NCBI RefSeq assembly: GCF_900091505.1
Contig: NZ_LT607409.1
Span: forward strand, 4,278,001 to 4,342,000
Length of the DNA stretch: 64,000 nucleotides
Reading direction: 5' to 3'
Source: Micromonospora chokoriensis
GTDB taxonomy: Bacteria > Actinomycetota > Actinomycetes > Mycobacteriales > Micromonosporaceae
Shown here piece after piece: positions 50,019 through 59,212 of this stretch. The translations under genes were made by a program, and so were the position numbers. The notes under the pieces are model-generated. The model saw only the letters and a program-made list of their open reading frames with translations. It was not told the DNA's origin and made no database searches. The stretch's first letter is position 1, and every line of letters starts with the position of its first letter.

Positions 50019-50504
50019 TCAGAACTCCTGGTACATGACGTGCAGGCCGACCCGGCCGAGGGTGGGGTGACGGAACGCCCCCGGCACCGTGCCGATCACC
50101 GCGAAGCCCTCCCGCCGGTACAGCTCCACCGCCGAGCGGTTGCTCTCCGCGACGGCGTTGAACTGCATGCCCGCGTACCCCTGCTCGCGGGCCCACCTCA
50201 GGGTGTCGCGGCACAGCGCGGTACCGACGCCCCGGCCCCGGGCGTCGGCGGCGACCATGAAGCTCGCCGTGGAGACGTGCGCGCCCGGCCCCGGTTTGTT
50301 GGTGCCCATCTTCGCGGTGCCGAGCACCCGCCCACCGTCCACCGCGACGACGGTGCGCCCCGGCGGGGCCTCGACCCACACGGCGTACGACTGCTCGGCG
50401 GTCATCGCCGGGTCGTAGGTGAAGGTCTCCTGAGCTCCAATCACCTCCTGGATGATCGGCCACACCTGCGACCAGTCCTCGTCGACGAACTCCCGAATCA
50501 GCAC
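50019..50504 (-). CDS. GNAT acetyltransferase
   Basis: A 161-aa acetyltransferase. The acetyl-CoA loop is ADARGRGVGTALCRDTLRWA; NAVAESNRSAVELYRREGF and a C-terminal TLGRVGLHVMYQEF follow the usual order. The N-terminus MLIREFVDEDWSQVWPIIQEV matches phosphinothricin/small-molecule N-acetyltransferases of actinobacteria. GTG start. It lies 53 bp downstream of the kinase-like gene on the same strand, so it may share a transcript with the lacI-kinase pair. Confidence 0.8.
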   Translation of the reverse strand: MLIREFVDEDWSQVWPIIQEVIGAQETFTYDPAMTAEQSYAVWVEAPPGRTVVAVDGGRVLGTAKMGTNKPGPGAHVSTASFMVAADARGRGVGTALCRDTLRWAREQGYAGMQFNAVAESNRSAVELYRREGFAVIGTVPGAFRHPTLGRVGLHVMYQEF

Positions 50505-50557
50505 CGGGGGAGGTTAATCCCGCGACGATCCCTCGACAATCGGTTATCCCCTGCCGC

Positions 50558-51574
50558 CTACGAGGCGAGCGCGGCGATCTCCTCGTCGAGCAGACCCGCC
50601 AGTCGGGCATGCCGCCCCGGGTGGCTCTGTGCCGTCATGCCGCGGCTGGGCATCTCCACTGTCATCAGCAGGTAGAGGTGCAACCGGTACAGACCCAGGC
50701 GGGCGCGCGCGGAGGCGTCCAGCAGCAGCGGCTCGGCGGCGGCCGCCCGGTAGCCGCGCAGCAGCGGGTGCTCCGGTTCGTCCTCGACGCGCCGGAAGAG
50801 CAGCGGCGAGACCAGGTCCAGCAGCGGATCGCCGTAGAGGAAGCGCTCACCGTCCACCAGGCCCCGCAGCCGCAGCCGGCCGTCCGCGTCGGGCGCAGCC
50901 AGCACGTTGCCGTCCCAGCAGTCGAAGTGCAGCAACGCCGGGCGACGCACCTCGTCCAGCACGTCGGCGTGCCGCTGCACGAGCGCGTGCAGGCGCGCGG
51001 GCGGGAAGGGCAGCCGGACGTCCCAGTCGGACGCGTCGGCGAGCAGCGCGTCGAGCATCGCCGTGAACGCGGCCCGCCAGGTCGACCCGGAGGGCCGGTC
51101 GCCGGTGTAGCCGAACCGGTCGCCGGTGACCCGGTGCAACGCGGCGAGGGCCGCCCCGAGGTCGTGGCGCGCCGGGCCGTCGTCGACAGTGGCCGCGCCC
51201 TCGGCCAGGTCGGACAGCGACCGGCCGGGCAGCATCGTGGTGACCAACCATTCGCCGTACGTCGGGTCGACGCCGTGGTGCAGCACGACAGGCGTCGGCA
51301 CCTCAGGGGCACGCCCGGCGACGATCCGGAAGTAGTCGGCCTCGGCCACGCAGAGCCCACGCTCGTAGCGCAGCAGCGGCGTCCCGGCCGGCGGCGCCAG
51401 CTTCAGCACCACCCGGCGGTCGTCGTCGAGCAACGCCCACCAGACCGTCGCGTATCCACCCCCGGTCAGTGGACCGGTGTCCCGCACCCGGGCGTGTGGC
51501 CCGAACGACGCGCCGACCAGGTGCCGTACGTCGGCGCTGGTGATGCGTCGTTGGGTCGGGCTGCCCCCGGTCAC
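50558..51574 (-). CDS. Aminoglycoside-phosphotransferase-fold small-molecule kinase
   Basis: A 338-aa APH/ChoK-fold kinase. The ATP-binding Lys is in RRVVLKLAPP, the Brenner-type catalytic loop is LLHFDCWDGNVL with the catalytic Asp and Asn, and the metal-binding Asp is in LVDGERFLYGDPL. Its GTG overlaps the lacI stop by four bases, so it is coupled to the regulator of a catabolic regulon. Phosphorylation of a sugar or aminosugar substrate of that pathway is more likely than antibiotic resistance; inference from context. Confidence 0.8.
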   Translation of the reverse strand: MTGGSPTQRRITSADVRHLVGASFGPHARVRDTGPLTGGGYATVWWALLDDDRRVVLKLAPPAGTPLLRYERGLCVAEADYFRIVAGRAPEVPTPVVLHHGVDPTYGEWLVTTMLPGRSLSDLAEGAATVDDGPARHDLGAALAALHRVTGDRFGYTGDRPSGSTWRAAFTAMLDALLADASDWDVRLPFPPARLHALVQRHADVLDEVRRPALLHFDCWDGNVLAAPDADGRLRLRGLVDGERFLYGDPLLDLVSPLLFRRVEDEPEHPLLRGYRAAAAEPLLLDASARARLGLYRLHLYLLMTVEMPSRGMTAQSHPGRHARLAGLLDEEIAALAS

Positions 51575-52644
51575 GTCGTCGTGTCCCCTCGCCGTGGGTG
51601 CGGCGTCGAGCCGGCGCTGGCACGGACGGAGGGCGGGACGGGCCCGGCGGTGTCCCGGCGGACCAGCTCGGCGGGGAGCACCTCGACCCGGGGCGTCGGC
51701 GCCCCGACGCCGAGCACCAGGGACATCGCGCGTGCCCCCATGTCCACGAGGGGCAGTCGCACAGTGGTCAGCGCCGGTGTCACGTCCCGGGCGATCGGCA
51801 TGTCGTCGAAGCCCACCACCGAGGTCTGCTGCGGCACGGCCAGCCCGCGCGCTCGCAGGGTGGCGAGCGCGCCGATGGCCATCGAGTCGTTGAGCGCCAC
51901 GATCGCGGTCAGCTCCGGGTCGGCGTCGAGCAGCCGGGCGGTCGCCTCCGCGCCCCCGTCGCGGTCGAACTCCGCGTACCGGATGCGCTGTTCCGGCAGC
52001 TCGCGGCCCTGTTCGGTGAGGGCCTGGCGGAGACCGGCCAACCGGTCGGTCGTGGTGGTCAGGATCCGTGGGCCGGCGACGACGCCGATCGCCCGGTGCC
52101 CCAGGCCGCACAGCTCCCGACCCGCCAGGTAGCCGCCGGTCCGGTTGTCCGGCATCACCGCGTCGCCGGAGTGCTCGTGCCGGCCGATCACCGCGACCCG
52201 CCCGCCGGTGGCCTCGTACGCGGCGAGCTTCTCGTTGAGCTGCCGGGTGAACGCCTCGTCGTGGTAGCCGGAGCCGGCCAGGATCAACGCCGCCACCTGG
52301 TGGCCGCGCAGCAGCTCCACGTACTCCAACTCACGGTCCGGGTCGCGGTAGCTGTTGCAGATCATCAGCAGTCGGCCCTGGTCGGTGGCGACGCGTTGCA
52401 GCCCACGGGTGATCTCGGCGAAGTACGGGTCGGAGACGTCGTGCACGATGACGCCCACCGCGCTGCGGTGCGAGCGGGCCAGCAGTTGGGCGTGCGCGTT
52501 CGGCACGTACTGCAACTCGGCGACGGCGGCGAGCACCCGCTCGCGCAGCTCGTCGGTGACCGGTTTGCTGCTGCCGTTGATGACGCGGGAGGCGGTGGCG
52601 GGTGAGACGCCCGCGCGGCGCGCCACATCGGACAGGGTCGCCAT
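51571..52644 (-). CDS. LacI-family transcriptional regulator
   Basis: A 357-aa regulator. HTH at residues 3-50 (TLSDVARRAGVSPATASRVI, ELQYVPNAHAQ), then a periplasmic-binding-protein-like domain (VGVIVHDVSDPYFAEITRGL, TSVVGFDDMPIARDVTPALT). The coupled kinase gene follows it. Divergently the cupin and ABC-transporter genes begin, and LacI-type half-sites occur in both control regions (52706-52721, 53950-54005). It is probably the ligand-responsive repressor of the whole 50.5-61.2 kb region. Confidence 0.9.
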   Translation of the reverse strand: MATLSDVARRAGVSPATASRVINGSSKPVTDELRERVLAAVAELQYVPNAHAQLLARSHRSAVGVIVHDVSDPYFAEITRGLQRVATDQGRLLMICNSYRDPDRELEYVELLRGHQVAALILAGSGYHDEAFTRQLNEKLAAYEATGGRVAVIGRHEHSGDAVMPDNRTGGYLAGRELCGLGHRAIGVVAGPRILTTTTDRLAGLRQALTEQGRELPEQRIRYAEFDRDGGAEATARLLDADPELTAIVALNDSMAIGALATLRARGLAVPQQTSVVGFDDMPIARDVTPALTTVRLPLVDMGARAMSLVLGVGAPTPRVEVLPAELVRRDTAGPVPPSVRASAGSTPHPRRGDTTT

Positions 52645-52705
52645 GGCCCGCCCCCTCGATCTGTTGACGGCGTTTCGTCGTGCCGGCTAGCGTCACGGTA
52701 CCGCA

Positions 52706-52721
52706 GAGAAAGCCCTTTCCC
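52706..52721 (+). promoter_or_regulatory. LacI operator-like site upstream of cupin genes
   Basis: GAGAAAGCCCTTTCCC, with core GAAAG-CC-CTTTC at 52708-52719, is a near-palindrome of the GGAAAGCGCTTTCC type used by LacI/GalR proteins. It lies 61 bp from the lacI start and 16 bp before the first cupin GTG. Confidence 0.55.
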
Positions 52722-52737
52722 GCAGGGAGGCCCGGCC

Positions 52738-53082
52738 GTGTCCGACAGCTTCGCGGTACTCCAACTCGACGAACTACCCGCCCGACGCTGCTCGTGTGGG
52801 ACCACCCGCCGAGGCTTCATCGCCGAGAGCGACGGCCAGGCCAGCGTGCACCTGCTCCAGGTGCAGGACGCGGTCACCCACCACCACCGGGTCGCCACCG
52901 AGTACTACATCGTGCTCGCCGGTGAGGGCGAGGTCGAGTTGGACGGCGTCCGCCATCCCGCCCGACCGATGTCCGCGTTCCTGATCAAGCCGGGTTGCCG
53001 GCACCGGGCCATCGGCGACCTGACCGTGCTGCTGGTGTCGCTGCCGGCGGCGGACGACACCGACGAGTACTTCGATGACTGA
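52738..53082 (+). CDS. Cupin-domain protein
   Basis: A 114-aa single cupin. Motif 1 reads THHHRVATEYYIVLAGEGEVELDG with three adjacent His and a Glu as metal ligands; motif 2 reads FLIKPGCRHRAIG with the fourth ligand. Intact ligands suggest an enzyme (isomerase or dioxygenase-like) rather than a regulator. GTG start after GGGAGG. It overlaps the next cupin gene by eight bases and faces a LacI-like operator, so it belongs to the regulon. Confidence 0.78.
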   Translation: MSDSFAVLQLDELPARRCSCGTTRRGFIAESDGQASVHLLQVQDAVTHHHRVATEYYIVLAGEGEVELDGVRHPARPMSAFLIKPGCRHRAIGDLTVLLVSLPAADDTDEYFDD

Positions 53083-53791
53083 CCGGTCGGCTCCGCTGCC
53101 CGGTGGGATCGGGGTTTCCCGGCTGCGCGTCTACGACACGCTCGCCCCGGACGGGCTGGTCGGCGGCACCCCGCACGTGCACCTGTGCTGCACCGAGGGG
53201 TACGTGGTGACCGCCGGTGAGGGCACGGTGCAGACACTGACCGCCGCTGGTTTCCGGGAGACGCCACTGCGGCCGGGCGCTGTCGTGTGGTTCGAGCCCG
53301 GCACCGTGCACCGCCTGGTCAACGGGGGAGGGCTGACCATCGTGGTGCTCATGCAGAACAGCGGGTTGCCGGAGGCCGGTGACGCGGTCCTGACCTTCCC
53401 GCCCGACGTGCTGGCCGATCCGGCCGCGTACGCCGCCGCGGCGGCACTTCCCGACGGGGGAGCGCCGGGGGCGGACGTGCGGGCCGCGTACCGCCGACGT
53501 GATCTGGCGGTGACCGGGTTCCAGGCGCTGCGGTCCGGCGGGCCGGCGGCGCTGGCCGCCTTCCACGCCGCAGCGGTCGCGTTGCGCGAGCCGCTGCTGG
53601 CGCGGTGGCGGCAGCGTTGGGAGTCCGGCGCGGGTCGGGCCGCCGCCGCCACCGGCGCCCACCTCGACGCCCTGGAGCGGGGGGACCTGCGGCACCTGGG
53701 TGAGGCCGGGGTGTACGCGGTGGACGAGCCGGTCGAGCGGGGTCGGCTGGGCATGTGTGGCCTGCTGGACACCTACCCGGCGGCCAGCTGA
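53075..53791 (+). CDS. Cupin-domain protein with helical C-terminal region
   Basis: A 238-aa protein. An N-terminal cupin, about 28-105 (GGTPHVHLCCTEGYVVTAGE, then GAVVWFEPGTVHRLVNGGG), has His-x-His, Glu and His in the expected ligand places. The C-terminal half is alpha-helical and Ala-rich, with no recognised domain. The ATG overlaps the previous cupin gene. Similar proteins occur with sugar-catabolic clusters; the reaction is not known. It is followed by a 272-bp control region for the ABC importer. Confidence 0.75.
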   Translation: MTDRSAPLPGGIGVSRLRVYDTLAPDGLVGGTPHVHLCCTEGYVVTAGEGTVQTLTAAGFRETPLRPGAVVWFEPGTVHRLVNGGGLTIVVLMQNSGLPEAGDAVLTFPPDVLADPAAYAAAAALPDGGAPGADVRAAYRRRDLAVTGFQALRSGGPAALAAFHAAAVALREPLLARWRQRWESGAGRAAAATGAHLDALERGDLRHLGEAGVYAVDEPVERGRLGMCGLLDTYPAAS

Positions 53792-53949
53792 CGCCGTGCT
53801 TCGCGACGGTCCGGATCGGACCGCGGGTGCTCCACTCGGCTTCGTTGGAGTCGGGGTGTCCGAAGGCCGCCGACAGCCCGGTCCTCCGGATGCCGAGTCG
53901 ATCTCGGGCGACGGGCGCCGGCTGGGTCGGCGATCGATGAATACATCGA

Positions 53950-54005
53950 GGAAAGGCCTTGCCTGGTGTGTGGGTGCCGCCTACGCTCCCAGGAAAGCGT
54001 TTGCC
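53950..54005 (+). promoter_or_regulatory. Two LacI operator-like sites upstream of ABC importer
   Basis: GGAAAGGCCTTGCC (53950-53963) and GGAAAGCGTTTGCC (53992-54005) share the same half-sites GGAAAG and yTTGCC around two central bases and are 42 bp apart, four helical turns. They lie just before the permease gene and resemble the site upstream of the cupin genes, so one LacI protein could loop or pair across them. Confidence 0.65.
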
Positions 54006-54063
54006 TGATCCGCCGACCGGCCCCGCTCCGCGAGCGCGCTGCCGGGACCCGAGGAGGTTCCGC

Positions 54064-55023
54064 GTGATCGAGAACTCTCTGGACGCGGCGGGCCAGCGGG
54101 CCGCCGCCGATCAGGCGGCCGGCGGACGGGAGGCCGGCTCCCCGTCGTCGCCCGGGTCGACCGCCGTACCCAGCGGTCGACCGTCCACGATGGCCGGTAC
54201 GGCGGATGGCCGCCCGCCCCGCCCGACGCTCGGCCGTCGGGCGGCGGTCTTCGCCGACTCGCTCTGGCGTCCGGCGCTGGTGCTCGCGGTCCTGTTCGCC
54301 GCCTGGTGGTTCGTGGCCGCCCAGGAGTACGTCCCGAACTACCTGGTGCCCACACCCGGCCAGGTCGGGGAGACGATGACCGCTCAGTGGTCCGAACTGG
54401 CCCGACACACACTGGTCACCCTGTACGAGACGGTGCTCGGCTTCGTGCTGGCCGCCGCGTTGGGCCTCGCGACCGCGGTCGCCATCGCGTACTCCCGCAC
54501 CCTGGACAAGGCGCTCTACCCGATCGTCCTGTTCGCACAGGTCATCCCGAAGATCGCCATCGCGCCACTGCTGGTGGTCTGGTTCGGCCTCGGCCTCACC
54601 CCGAAGATCATCCTGGCGGTGCTCATCGCGTTCTTCCCGGTGGTCATCTCCGGCGTGGCCGGCCTGCGCTCCACCGACCCGGAGCTGCTCGACCTGGCCG
54701 CCACCATGGGCGCCGGGCCGTGGCGCACCTTCCGCAAGATCCGCTTCCCGAACGCGTTGCCGCACCTCATGGCCGGTCTCAAGGTGGCGGTCACCCTCGC
54801 GGTGGTCGGTGCCGTGGTCGGTGAGTTCGTCGGCGCCAGCGAAGGACTCGGCTACGTCCTGTTGCTGGCCAACGGCAACCTCGACGCCCCGCTGCTGTTC
54901 GCCGACCTGATCCTGATGTCCGCCATCGGCATCGTCCTGTTCGTCCTGGTCGAGATCGCCGAGGCACTGCTCATCCCGTGGCACGCCAGTCGCCGGGCCG
55001 GCGTGTCCCTGACCACCTCCTGA
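54064..55023 (+). CDS. ABC transporter permease, NitT/TauT type
   Basis: A 319-aa permease with six membrane helices. The EAA loop LLDLAATMGAGPWRTFRKIR and the region VIPKIAIAPLLVVWFGLGLT are typical of SsuC/TauC/ThiX-type importers. The first 70 residues are a disordered Pro/Ala-rich extension. GTG start with GAGGAGG upstream. It is followed 23 bp on by the binding-protein gene, then the ATPase gene, making a complete importer. Confidence 0.88.
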   Translation: MIENSLDAAGQRAAADQAAGGREAGSPSSPGSTAVPSGRPSTMAGTADGRPPRPTLGRRAAVFADSLWRPALVLAVLFAAWWFVAAQEYVPNYLVPTPGQVGETMTAQWSELARHTLVTLYETVLGFVLAAALGLATAVAIAYSRTLDKALYPIVLFAQVIPKIAIAPLLVVWFGLGLTPKIILAVLIAFFPVVISGVAGLRSTDPELLDLAATMGAGPWRTFRKIRFPNALPHLMAGLKVAVTLAVVGAVVGEFVGASEGLGYVLLLANGNLDAPLLFADLILMSAIGIVLFVLVEIAEALLIPWHASRRAGVSLTTS

Positions 55024-55046
55024 CCGACCCCATCACGGAGGCACCG

Positions 55047-56051
55047 ATGAAACGCACCGCCACCACCATCCTGGTCACCGCCGCCCTCCTGGTCGCCGCC
55101 ACCGGCTGCGGTGGGGACGACCCCGCCGGCACCACCGGCGCGGACGGCAGGAAGCAGGTCACCCTGACCCTGAACTGGGTGCCCTACGGCGAGCACGCCC
55201 CGTTCTACTACGGCCTGCAGAACGGCTACTACTCCGCCGAGGGCATCGACCTGAAGATCCTGCCGGGCAACGGCTCGGGCAACACGGTCAAGCAGGTCGC
55301 GCAGAAGCAGACCGACTTCGGCTGGGCCGACAGCCCCGTGCTGCTCAAGTCGGTGGCCACCGGGATGCCGGTGCGCAGCCTCGGCGCGTACCTGGAGAAG
55401 GGCCCCTCCTCGGTGGAGTTCTTCTCCGAGAAGACCATCAGGACCCCGGCGGATCTCAAGGGCAAGACCGTCGGGGGCACCCCCGGCGACGCCCTCTACG
55501 CGACCTTCCCGGCCTGGCTGGAGAAGAACGGCCTGAAGAAGGACGACGTCAAGGTCGTCAACGTCGACGCCGCCGGCAAGATCGCCGCCCTGGCCGAGGG
55601 CAGGGTCGACGCCATCATGGGCTTCTTCCACGACCAGGCGCCCACCATCGAGAGCAAGACCGGTAAGAAGGTCGACGTCCTGCTCTTCGCCGACTACGGG
55701 ATGAACCTGCTCGGCACCGGTCTGATCGCCAACACCCAGACCCTGCAGAAGGACCCGGAGTTGGCCCGCAAGTTCGTCAGGGCCACCCAGAAGTCCTGGG
55801 CCGACGCCGCCCGCGACCCGGCCGGCGCGGTGACCGCGATGGCCGCGCTCGCCGAGAACGAGCCGGCGCCCGAGGTGCTCACCAAGCAACTCACCCTCGT
55901 GCTGCCGCTGCTCGGCGGCGAAGGACCGCCCGGGGTGAACACCGAGGCCCAGTGGACCGAGACCATCGACCTGATGTCCCGCTACGCGGAGCTGAAGGAC
56001 CCGGGCGCGCCCGACGCGTACTGGGACTCCTCGTACGCGAAGCAGGGGTGA
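55047..56051 (+). CDS. ABC transporter substrate-binding lipoprotein, NMT1/THI5-like
   Basis: A 334-aa lipoprotein. Signal peptide with lipobox ending AATGCGG (Cys about residue 21). The mature part begins with LTLNWVPYGEHAPFYYGLQN, and DFGWADSPVLLKSVATGMPV and FHDQAPTIESKTGKK follow, typical of the NMT1/THI5 family that binds pyrimidine, riboflavin or other small heterocyclic or sulfonate ligands. This fold suggests the imported molecule is small and possibly cyclic rather than an ordinary sugar. Confidence 0.88.
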   Translation: MKRTATTILVTAALLVAATGCGGDDPAGTTGADGRKQVTLTLNWVPYGEHAPFYYGLQNGYYSAEGIDLKILPGNGSGNTVKQVAQKQTDFGWADSPVLLKSVATGMPVRSLGAYLEKGPSSVEFFSEKTIRTPADLKGKTVGGTPGDALYATFPAWLEKNGLKKDDVKVVNVDAAGKIAALAEGRVDAIMGFFHDQAPTIESKTGKKVDVLLFADYGMNLLGTGLIANTQTLQKDPELARKFVRATQKSWADAARDPAGAVTAMAALAENEPAPEVLTKQLTLVLPLLGGEGPPGVNTEAQWTETIDLMSRYAELKDPGAPDAYWDSSYAKQG

Positions 56052-56055
56052 CCCG

Positions 56056-56850
56056 GTGACCGCCGCGCCGGCAGCCACCGGCACCGCCATCGGGATGTCC
56101 GGGGTGACCGTACGATTCACGTCCCGCTGGTCCCAGACCACCGCCCTGGACGACGTGTCGCTGGACATCGAGCCCGGCGAGTTCGTCACGATCGTCGGCC
56201 CGTCCGGCTGCGGCAAGTCGACCCTCCTGAAGATCGTCGCCGGGCTGGTCACCCCGACCAGCGGCGCGGTGTCGCTGTTGCAGCGCCCGGTCCGCGGCCC
56301 GCAGAAGGAGATCGGCTTCGTCTTCCAGAAGGCCGCGCTGCTGGAGTGGCGCGGTGCCCGGGCCAACATCCTGCTCCAGGCCGAGATGCGCGGCATGGAC
56401 CGGGCGCAGGCGTCCCGCCGGGCCGACGAGCTGATCGAGATGACCGGTCTGACCGGCTTCGAGAAGGCACTTCCACACGAGTTGTCCGGCGGCATGCAGC
56501 AGCGGGTGGCGCTCTGTCGTGCGCTGCTGCACTCCCCGCCGGTGCTGCTCATGGACGAGCCGTTCGGCGCGCTGGACGCCCTGACCCGGGAGCAGATGAA
56601 CGCCGAACTGCACCGGATCTGGCGGGAGACCGGCACCACCGTCGTGCTGGTCACCCACTCCATCGCCGAGGCGGTCTTCCTCGGCACCCGGGTCGTGGTG
56701 ATGAGCCCCCGGCCCGGCCGGATCATCCGCACCTTCCCGGTCGACCTGCCGGCGCACCGCGACTACGCGTCGGTGATGTCGGATCCCCGCTTCGACCGGC
56801 TCGCCACCGACCTGCGTGGGTTGCTCGGCAGCGCGGCCGCCAACCACTGA
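56056..56850 (+). CDS. ABC transporter ATP-binding protein
   Basis: A 264-aa ATPase. Walker A is GPSGCGKST, the Q-loop region is FVFQKAALLEW, the signature is ELSGGMQQRVALCRAL, Walker B is VLLMDEPFGALD, and the switch His is in VTHSIAEAV. The GTG start is four bases after the binding-protein stop. The order permease, binding protein, ATPase is complete, so this is a functional NitT/TauT-type importer. The next gene, an oxidoreductase, follows 38 bp on. Confidence 0.92.
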   Translation: MTAAPAATGTAIGMSGVTVRFTSRWSQTTALDDVSLDIEPGEFVTIVGPSGCGKSTLLKIVAGLVTPTSGAVSLLQRPVRGPQKEIGFVFQKAALLEWRGARANILLQAEMRGMDRAQASRRADELIEMTGLTGFEKALPHELSGGMQQRVALCRALLHSPPVLLMDEPFGALDALTREQMNAELHRIWRETGTTVVLVTHSIAEAVFLGTRVVVMSPRPGRIIRTFPVDLPAHRDYASVMSDPRFDRLATDLRGLLGSAAANH

Positions 56851-56888
56851 GCGCGGATCGGCACGACCAGCACGACGGAAGGAACACC

Positions 56889-58040
56889 ATGACCCGCAGG
56901 TCGATCGGCATCATCGTCAACGGTGTGACCGGAAGGATGGGCTACCGCCAGCACCTCGTCCGGTCCTTGCTGGCCATCCGTGCGTCCGGCGGCGTGACGC
57001 TGGCCGACGGCACGACCGCCTGGCCGGAGCCGGTCCTGGTCGGGCGTAACGAGACGAAGCTCCGCGAGATCGCCGAGCGGCACGGGCTCACCGAGTGGAC
57101 CACGGACCTGACCTCCGCACTGGCCCGCGACGACGTCGAGATCTACTTCGACGCCCAGGTCACCCAGCAGCGCGAGAAGGCGATCCGGCAGGCCATCGAG
57201 GCCGGCAAGCACATCTACACGGAGAAGCCCCTCGCCGAGGACACCGCGGCGGCGCTCGACCTGGCCCGGGCGGCGGACGCGGCCGGGGTACGCACCGGCG
57301 TCGTGCAGGACAAGCTCTTCCTGCCGGGTCTGCGCAAGCTCAAGCGCCTCGTCGACGGCGGCTTCTTCGGCCGCATCCTCTCGGTGCGCGGCGAGTTCGG
57401 CTACTGGGTGTTCGAAGGTGACTGGCAGCCCGCCCAACGGCCGTCGTGGAACTACCGGGCCGAGGACGGCGGCGGCATCGTGGTCGACATGTTCCCGCAC
57501 TGGCACTACGTGCTGGAGGAACTGTTCGGCCGGGTGCGCGCGGTGTCCTGCGTGACCGCCACCCACATCCCCGAGCGCGTTGACGAGGCCGGTCAGGCGT
57601 ACCCGGCCACCGCCGACGACGCCGCGTACGCCGTCTTCGAACTCGACGGCGGGATCATCGCGCAGATCAACTCGTCCTGGAACGTGCGGGTGTACCGCGA
57701 CGAGCTGGTGGAGTTCCAGGTCGACGGCACCGAGGGCAGCGCGGTGGCCGGGCTGCGCAACTGCCGCGCCCAGCACCGGGCGGTCACCCCGAAGCCGGTG
57801 TGGAACCCGGACCTGCCCGCCACCGAGGACTTCCGCGCCCAGTGGGCCGAGGTGCCCGACAACGAGGAGTTCGACAACGGCTTCAAGGTGCAGTGGGAGG
57901 CGTTCCTGCGGCACGTCGTCGCCGGTGAGCCGTTCCGCTGGGACTTCATGGCCGGCGCGCGCGGCGTCCAACTCGCCGAGGTGGGGCTGCGCTCCGCCCG
58001 CGAGGGCGTTCGGGTCGAGGTGCCGGAGCTGCGCTCATGA
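56889..58040 (+). CDS. Gfo/Idh/MocA-family oxidoreductase
   Basis: A 383-aa NAD(P)-dependent dehydrogenase. The Rossmann start is GIIVNGVTGRMGYRQHLVRS, an unusual G-rich loop for the family. EKPLAED (the EKP motif) marks the active site, and PHWHYVLEELFG contains the His/His pair used in catalysis. Substrates of this family are sugars, inositols and their keto forms. The stop overlaps the DUF993 gene by four bases, so the two reactions are probably consecutive. Confidence 0.87.
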   Translation: MTRRSIGIIVNGVTGRMGYRQHLVRSLLAIRASGGVTLADGTTAWPEPVLVGRNETKLREIAERHGLTEWTTDLTSALARDDVEIYFDAQVTQQREKAIRQAIEAGKHIYTEKPLAEDTAAALDLARAADAAGVRTGVVQDKLFLPGLRKLKRLVDGGFFGRILSVRGEFGYWVFEGDWQPAQRPSWNYRAEDGGGIVVDMFPHWHYVLEELFGRVRAVSCVTATHIPERVDEAGQAYPATADDAAYAVFELDGGIIAQINSSWNVRVYRDELVEFQVDGTEGSAVAGLRNCRAQHRAVTPKPVWNPDLPATEDFRAQWAEVPDNEEFDNGFKVQWEAFLRHVVAGEPFRWDFMAGARGVQLAEVGLRSAREGVRVEVPELRS

Positions 58041-59212
58041 CGGCCGGGGTGGTGCCGTCGGTGACGGCAGAGGTGGTGCTGCCGGGCGGCCGGCGGCACC
58101 GGCTCACCGGAGGCGGCGGCTTCGCCCGCCCGGCCGCGCCGGCGACCAGCCGGATCGCGTACGCCGCCGCGCACGTGGTCGCCGACCCGTCGGCGGAGAA
58201 CGTGCCGGGTGCCCCGGCGGCAGTGGACTGGGACACCACCCTCGCCTTCCGGCGGCACCTCTGGTCGTACGGGCTGGGGGTCGCCGAGGCGATGGACACC
58301 GCGCAGCGGGGGATGGGTTTGGACTACCCGGCCACCCGGGAGTTGATCCGCCGCAGCGCCGCCGAGGCCCGCGCGGTGGGAGGCCGGATCGTCGCCGGGG
58401 TCGGCACCGACCAGCTGCCGGCCGGTCCGGCGACACTGGCGGCGGTCACCGCCGCGTACCTCGAACAGCTCGGCGACGTCCGCGCGGCCGGCGCCCGCCC
58501 GGTGCTGATGTGCAGCCGGCACCTGGCCGCCGCCGCGCGCGGCCCGGAAGACTACCTCCGGGTGTACGACGAGCTGCTGAGCGCCGCCGACGAGCCCGTG
58601 GTGCTGCACTGGCTGGGCCCGATGTTCGACCCGGCGTTGACCGGCTACTGGGGTGCCGCCGACCTGGACCTGGCCGCCGACACGGTCGTGCAGCTGATCA
58701 AGGCACACCAGTCGACTGTGGACGGCATCAAGGTGTCGCTGCTGGACGCCGACCGGGAGGTCGCGCTGCGCCGCCGGCTCCCCGCCGGGGTGCGCCTCTA
58801 CACCGGTGACGACTTCCACTACCCGGAGCTGATCCGGGGCGACGAGATGGGGCATTCCGACGCGCTGCTCGGGGTGTTCGCGGCCATCGCGCCGGCCGCC
58901 GCCGCCGCGTTCGCCGCCCTGGACCGGGGGGACCTGGCGGCGTACGACGAGATCTTCGCACCGACCGTGCCGCTGGCCCGGCACCTGTTCGCGGCCCCGA
59001 CCTGGCACTACAAGACGGGGATCGTGTTCCTGGCCTGGTTGGCCGGGCACCAGGACCACTTCACCATGGTCGGCGGCGCGCAGTCCGGCCGGTCCCCGGC
59101 GCACCTGGCCACCCTGCTCACCCTGGCCGACGCGGCCGGGCTGTTGCCGGACGCCGACCTGGCGGCGGCCCGCGCGCGGGCGTTCTTCACAGTTGCCGGT
59201 GTGGCCCAGTGA
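58037..59212 (+). CDS. DUF993 / dihydrodipicolinate-synthase-like aldolase
   Basis: A 391-aa TIM-barrel protein. VVLHWLGPMFDPALTGYWGA and TVDGIKVSLLDADREVALR, the latter with a candidate Schiff-base Lys, identify DUF993, a class I aldolase-like family. RLYTGDDFHYPELIRGDEMG is also family-specific. The reaction is unknown. It almost always sits with Gfo/Idh/MocA and TIM-barrel isomerase genes, as here. ATG overlaps the previous stop by four bases; its own stop overlaps the next GTG. Confidence 0.85.
   Translation: MTAGVVPSVTAEVVLPGGRRHRLTGGGGFARPAAPATSRIAYAAAHVVADPSAENVPGAPAAVDWDTTLAFRRHLWSYGLGVAEAMDTAQRGMGLDYPATRELIRRSAAEARAVGGRIVAGVGTDQLPAGPATLAAVTAAYLEQLGDVRAAGARPVLMCSRHLAAAARGPEDYLRVYDELLSAADEPVVLHWLGPMFDPALTGYWGAADLDLAADTVVQLIKAHQSTVDGIKVSLLDADREVALRRRLPAGVRLYTGDDFHYPELIRGDEMGHSDALLGVFAAIAPAAAAAFAALDRGDLAAYDEIFAPTVPLARHLFAAPTWHYKTGIVFLAWLAGHQDHFTMVGGAQSGRSPAHLATLLTLADAAGLLPDADLAAARARAFFTVAGVAQ

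Noticed and set aside
53792..54063. Possible short genes in the gap before the ABC permease
   Set aside because: Frames there have no ribosome binding site or family similarity, and the area is better explained as a control region with LacI-like sites.
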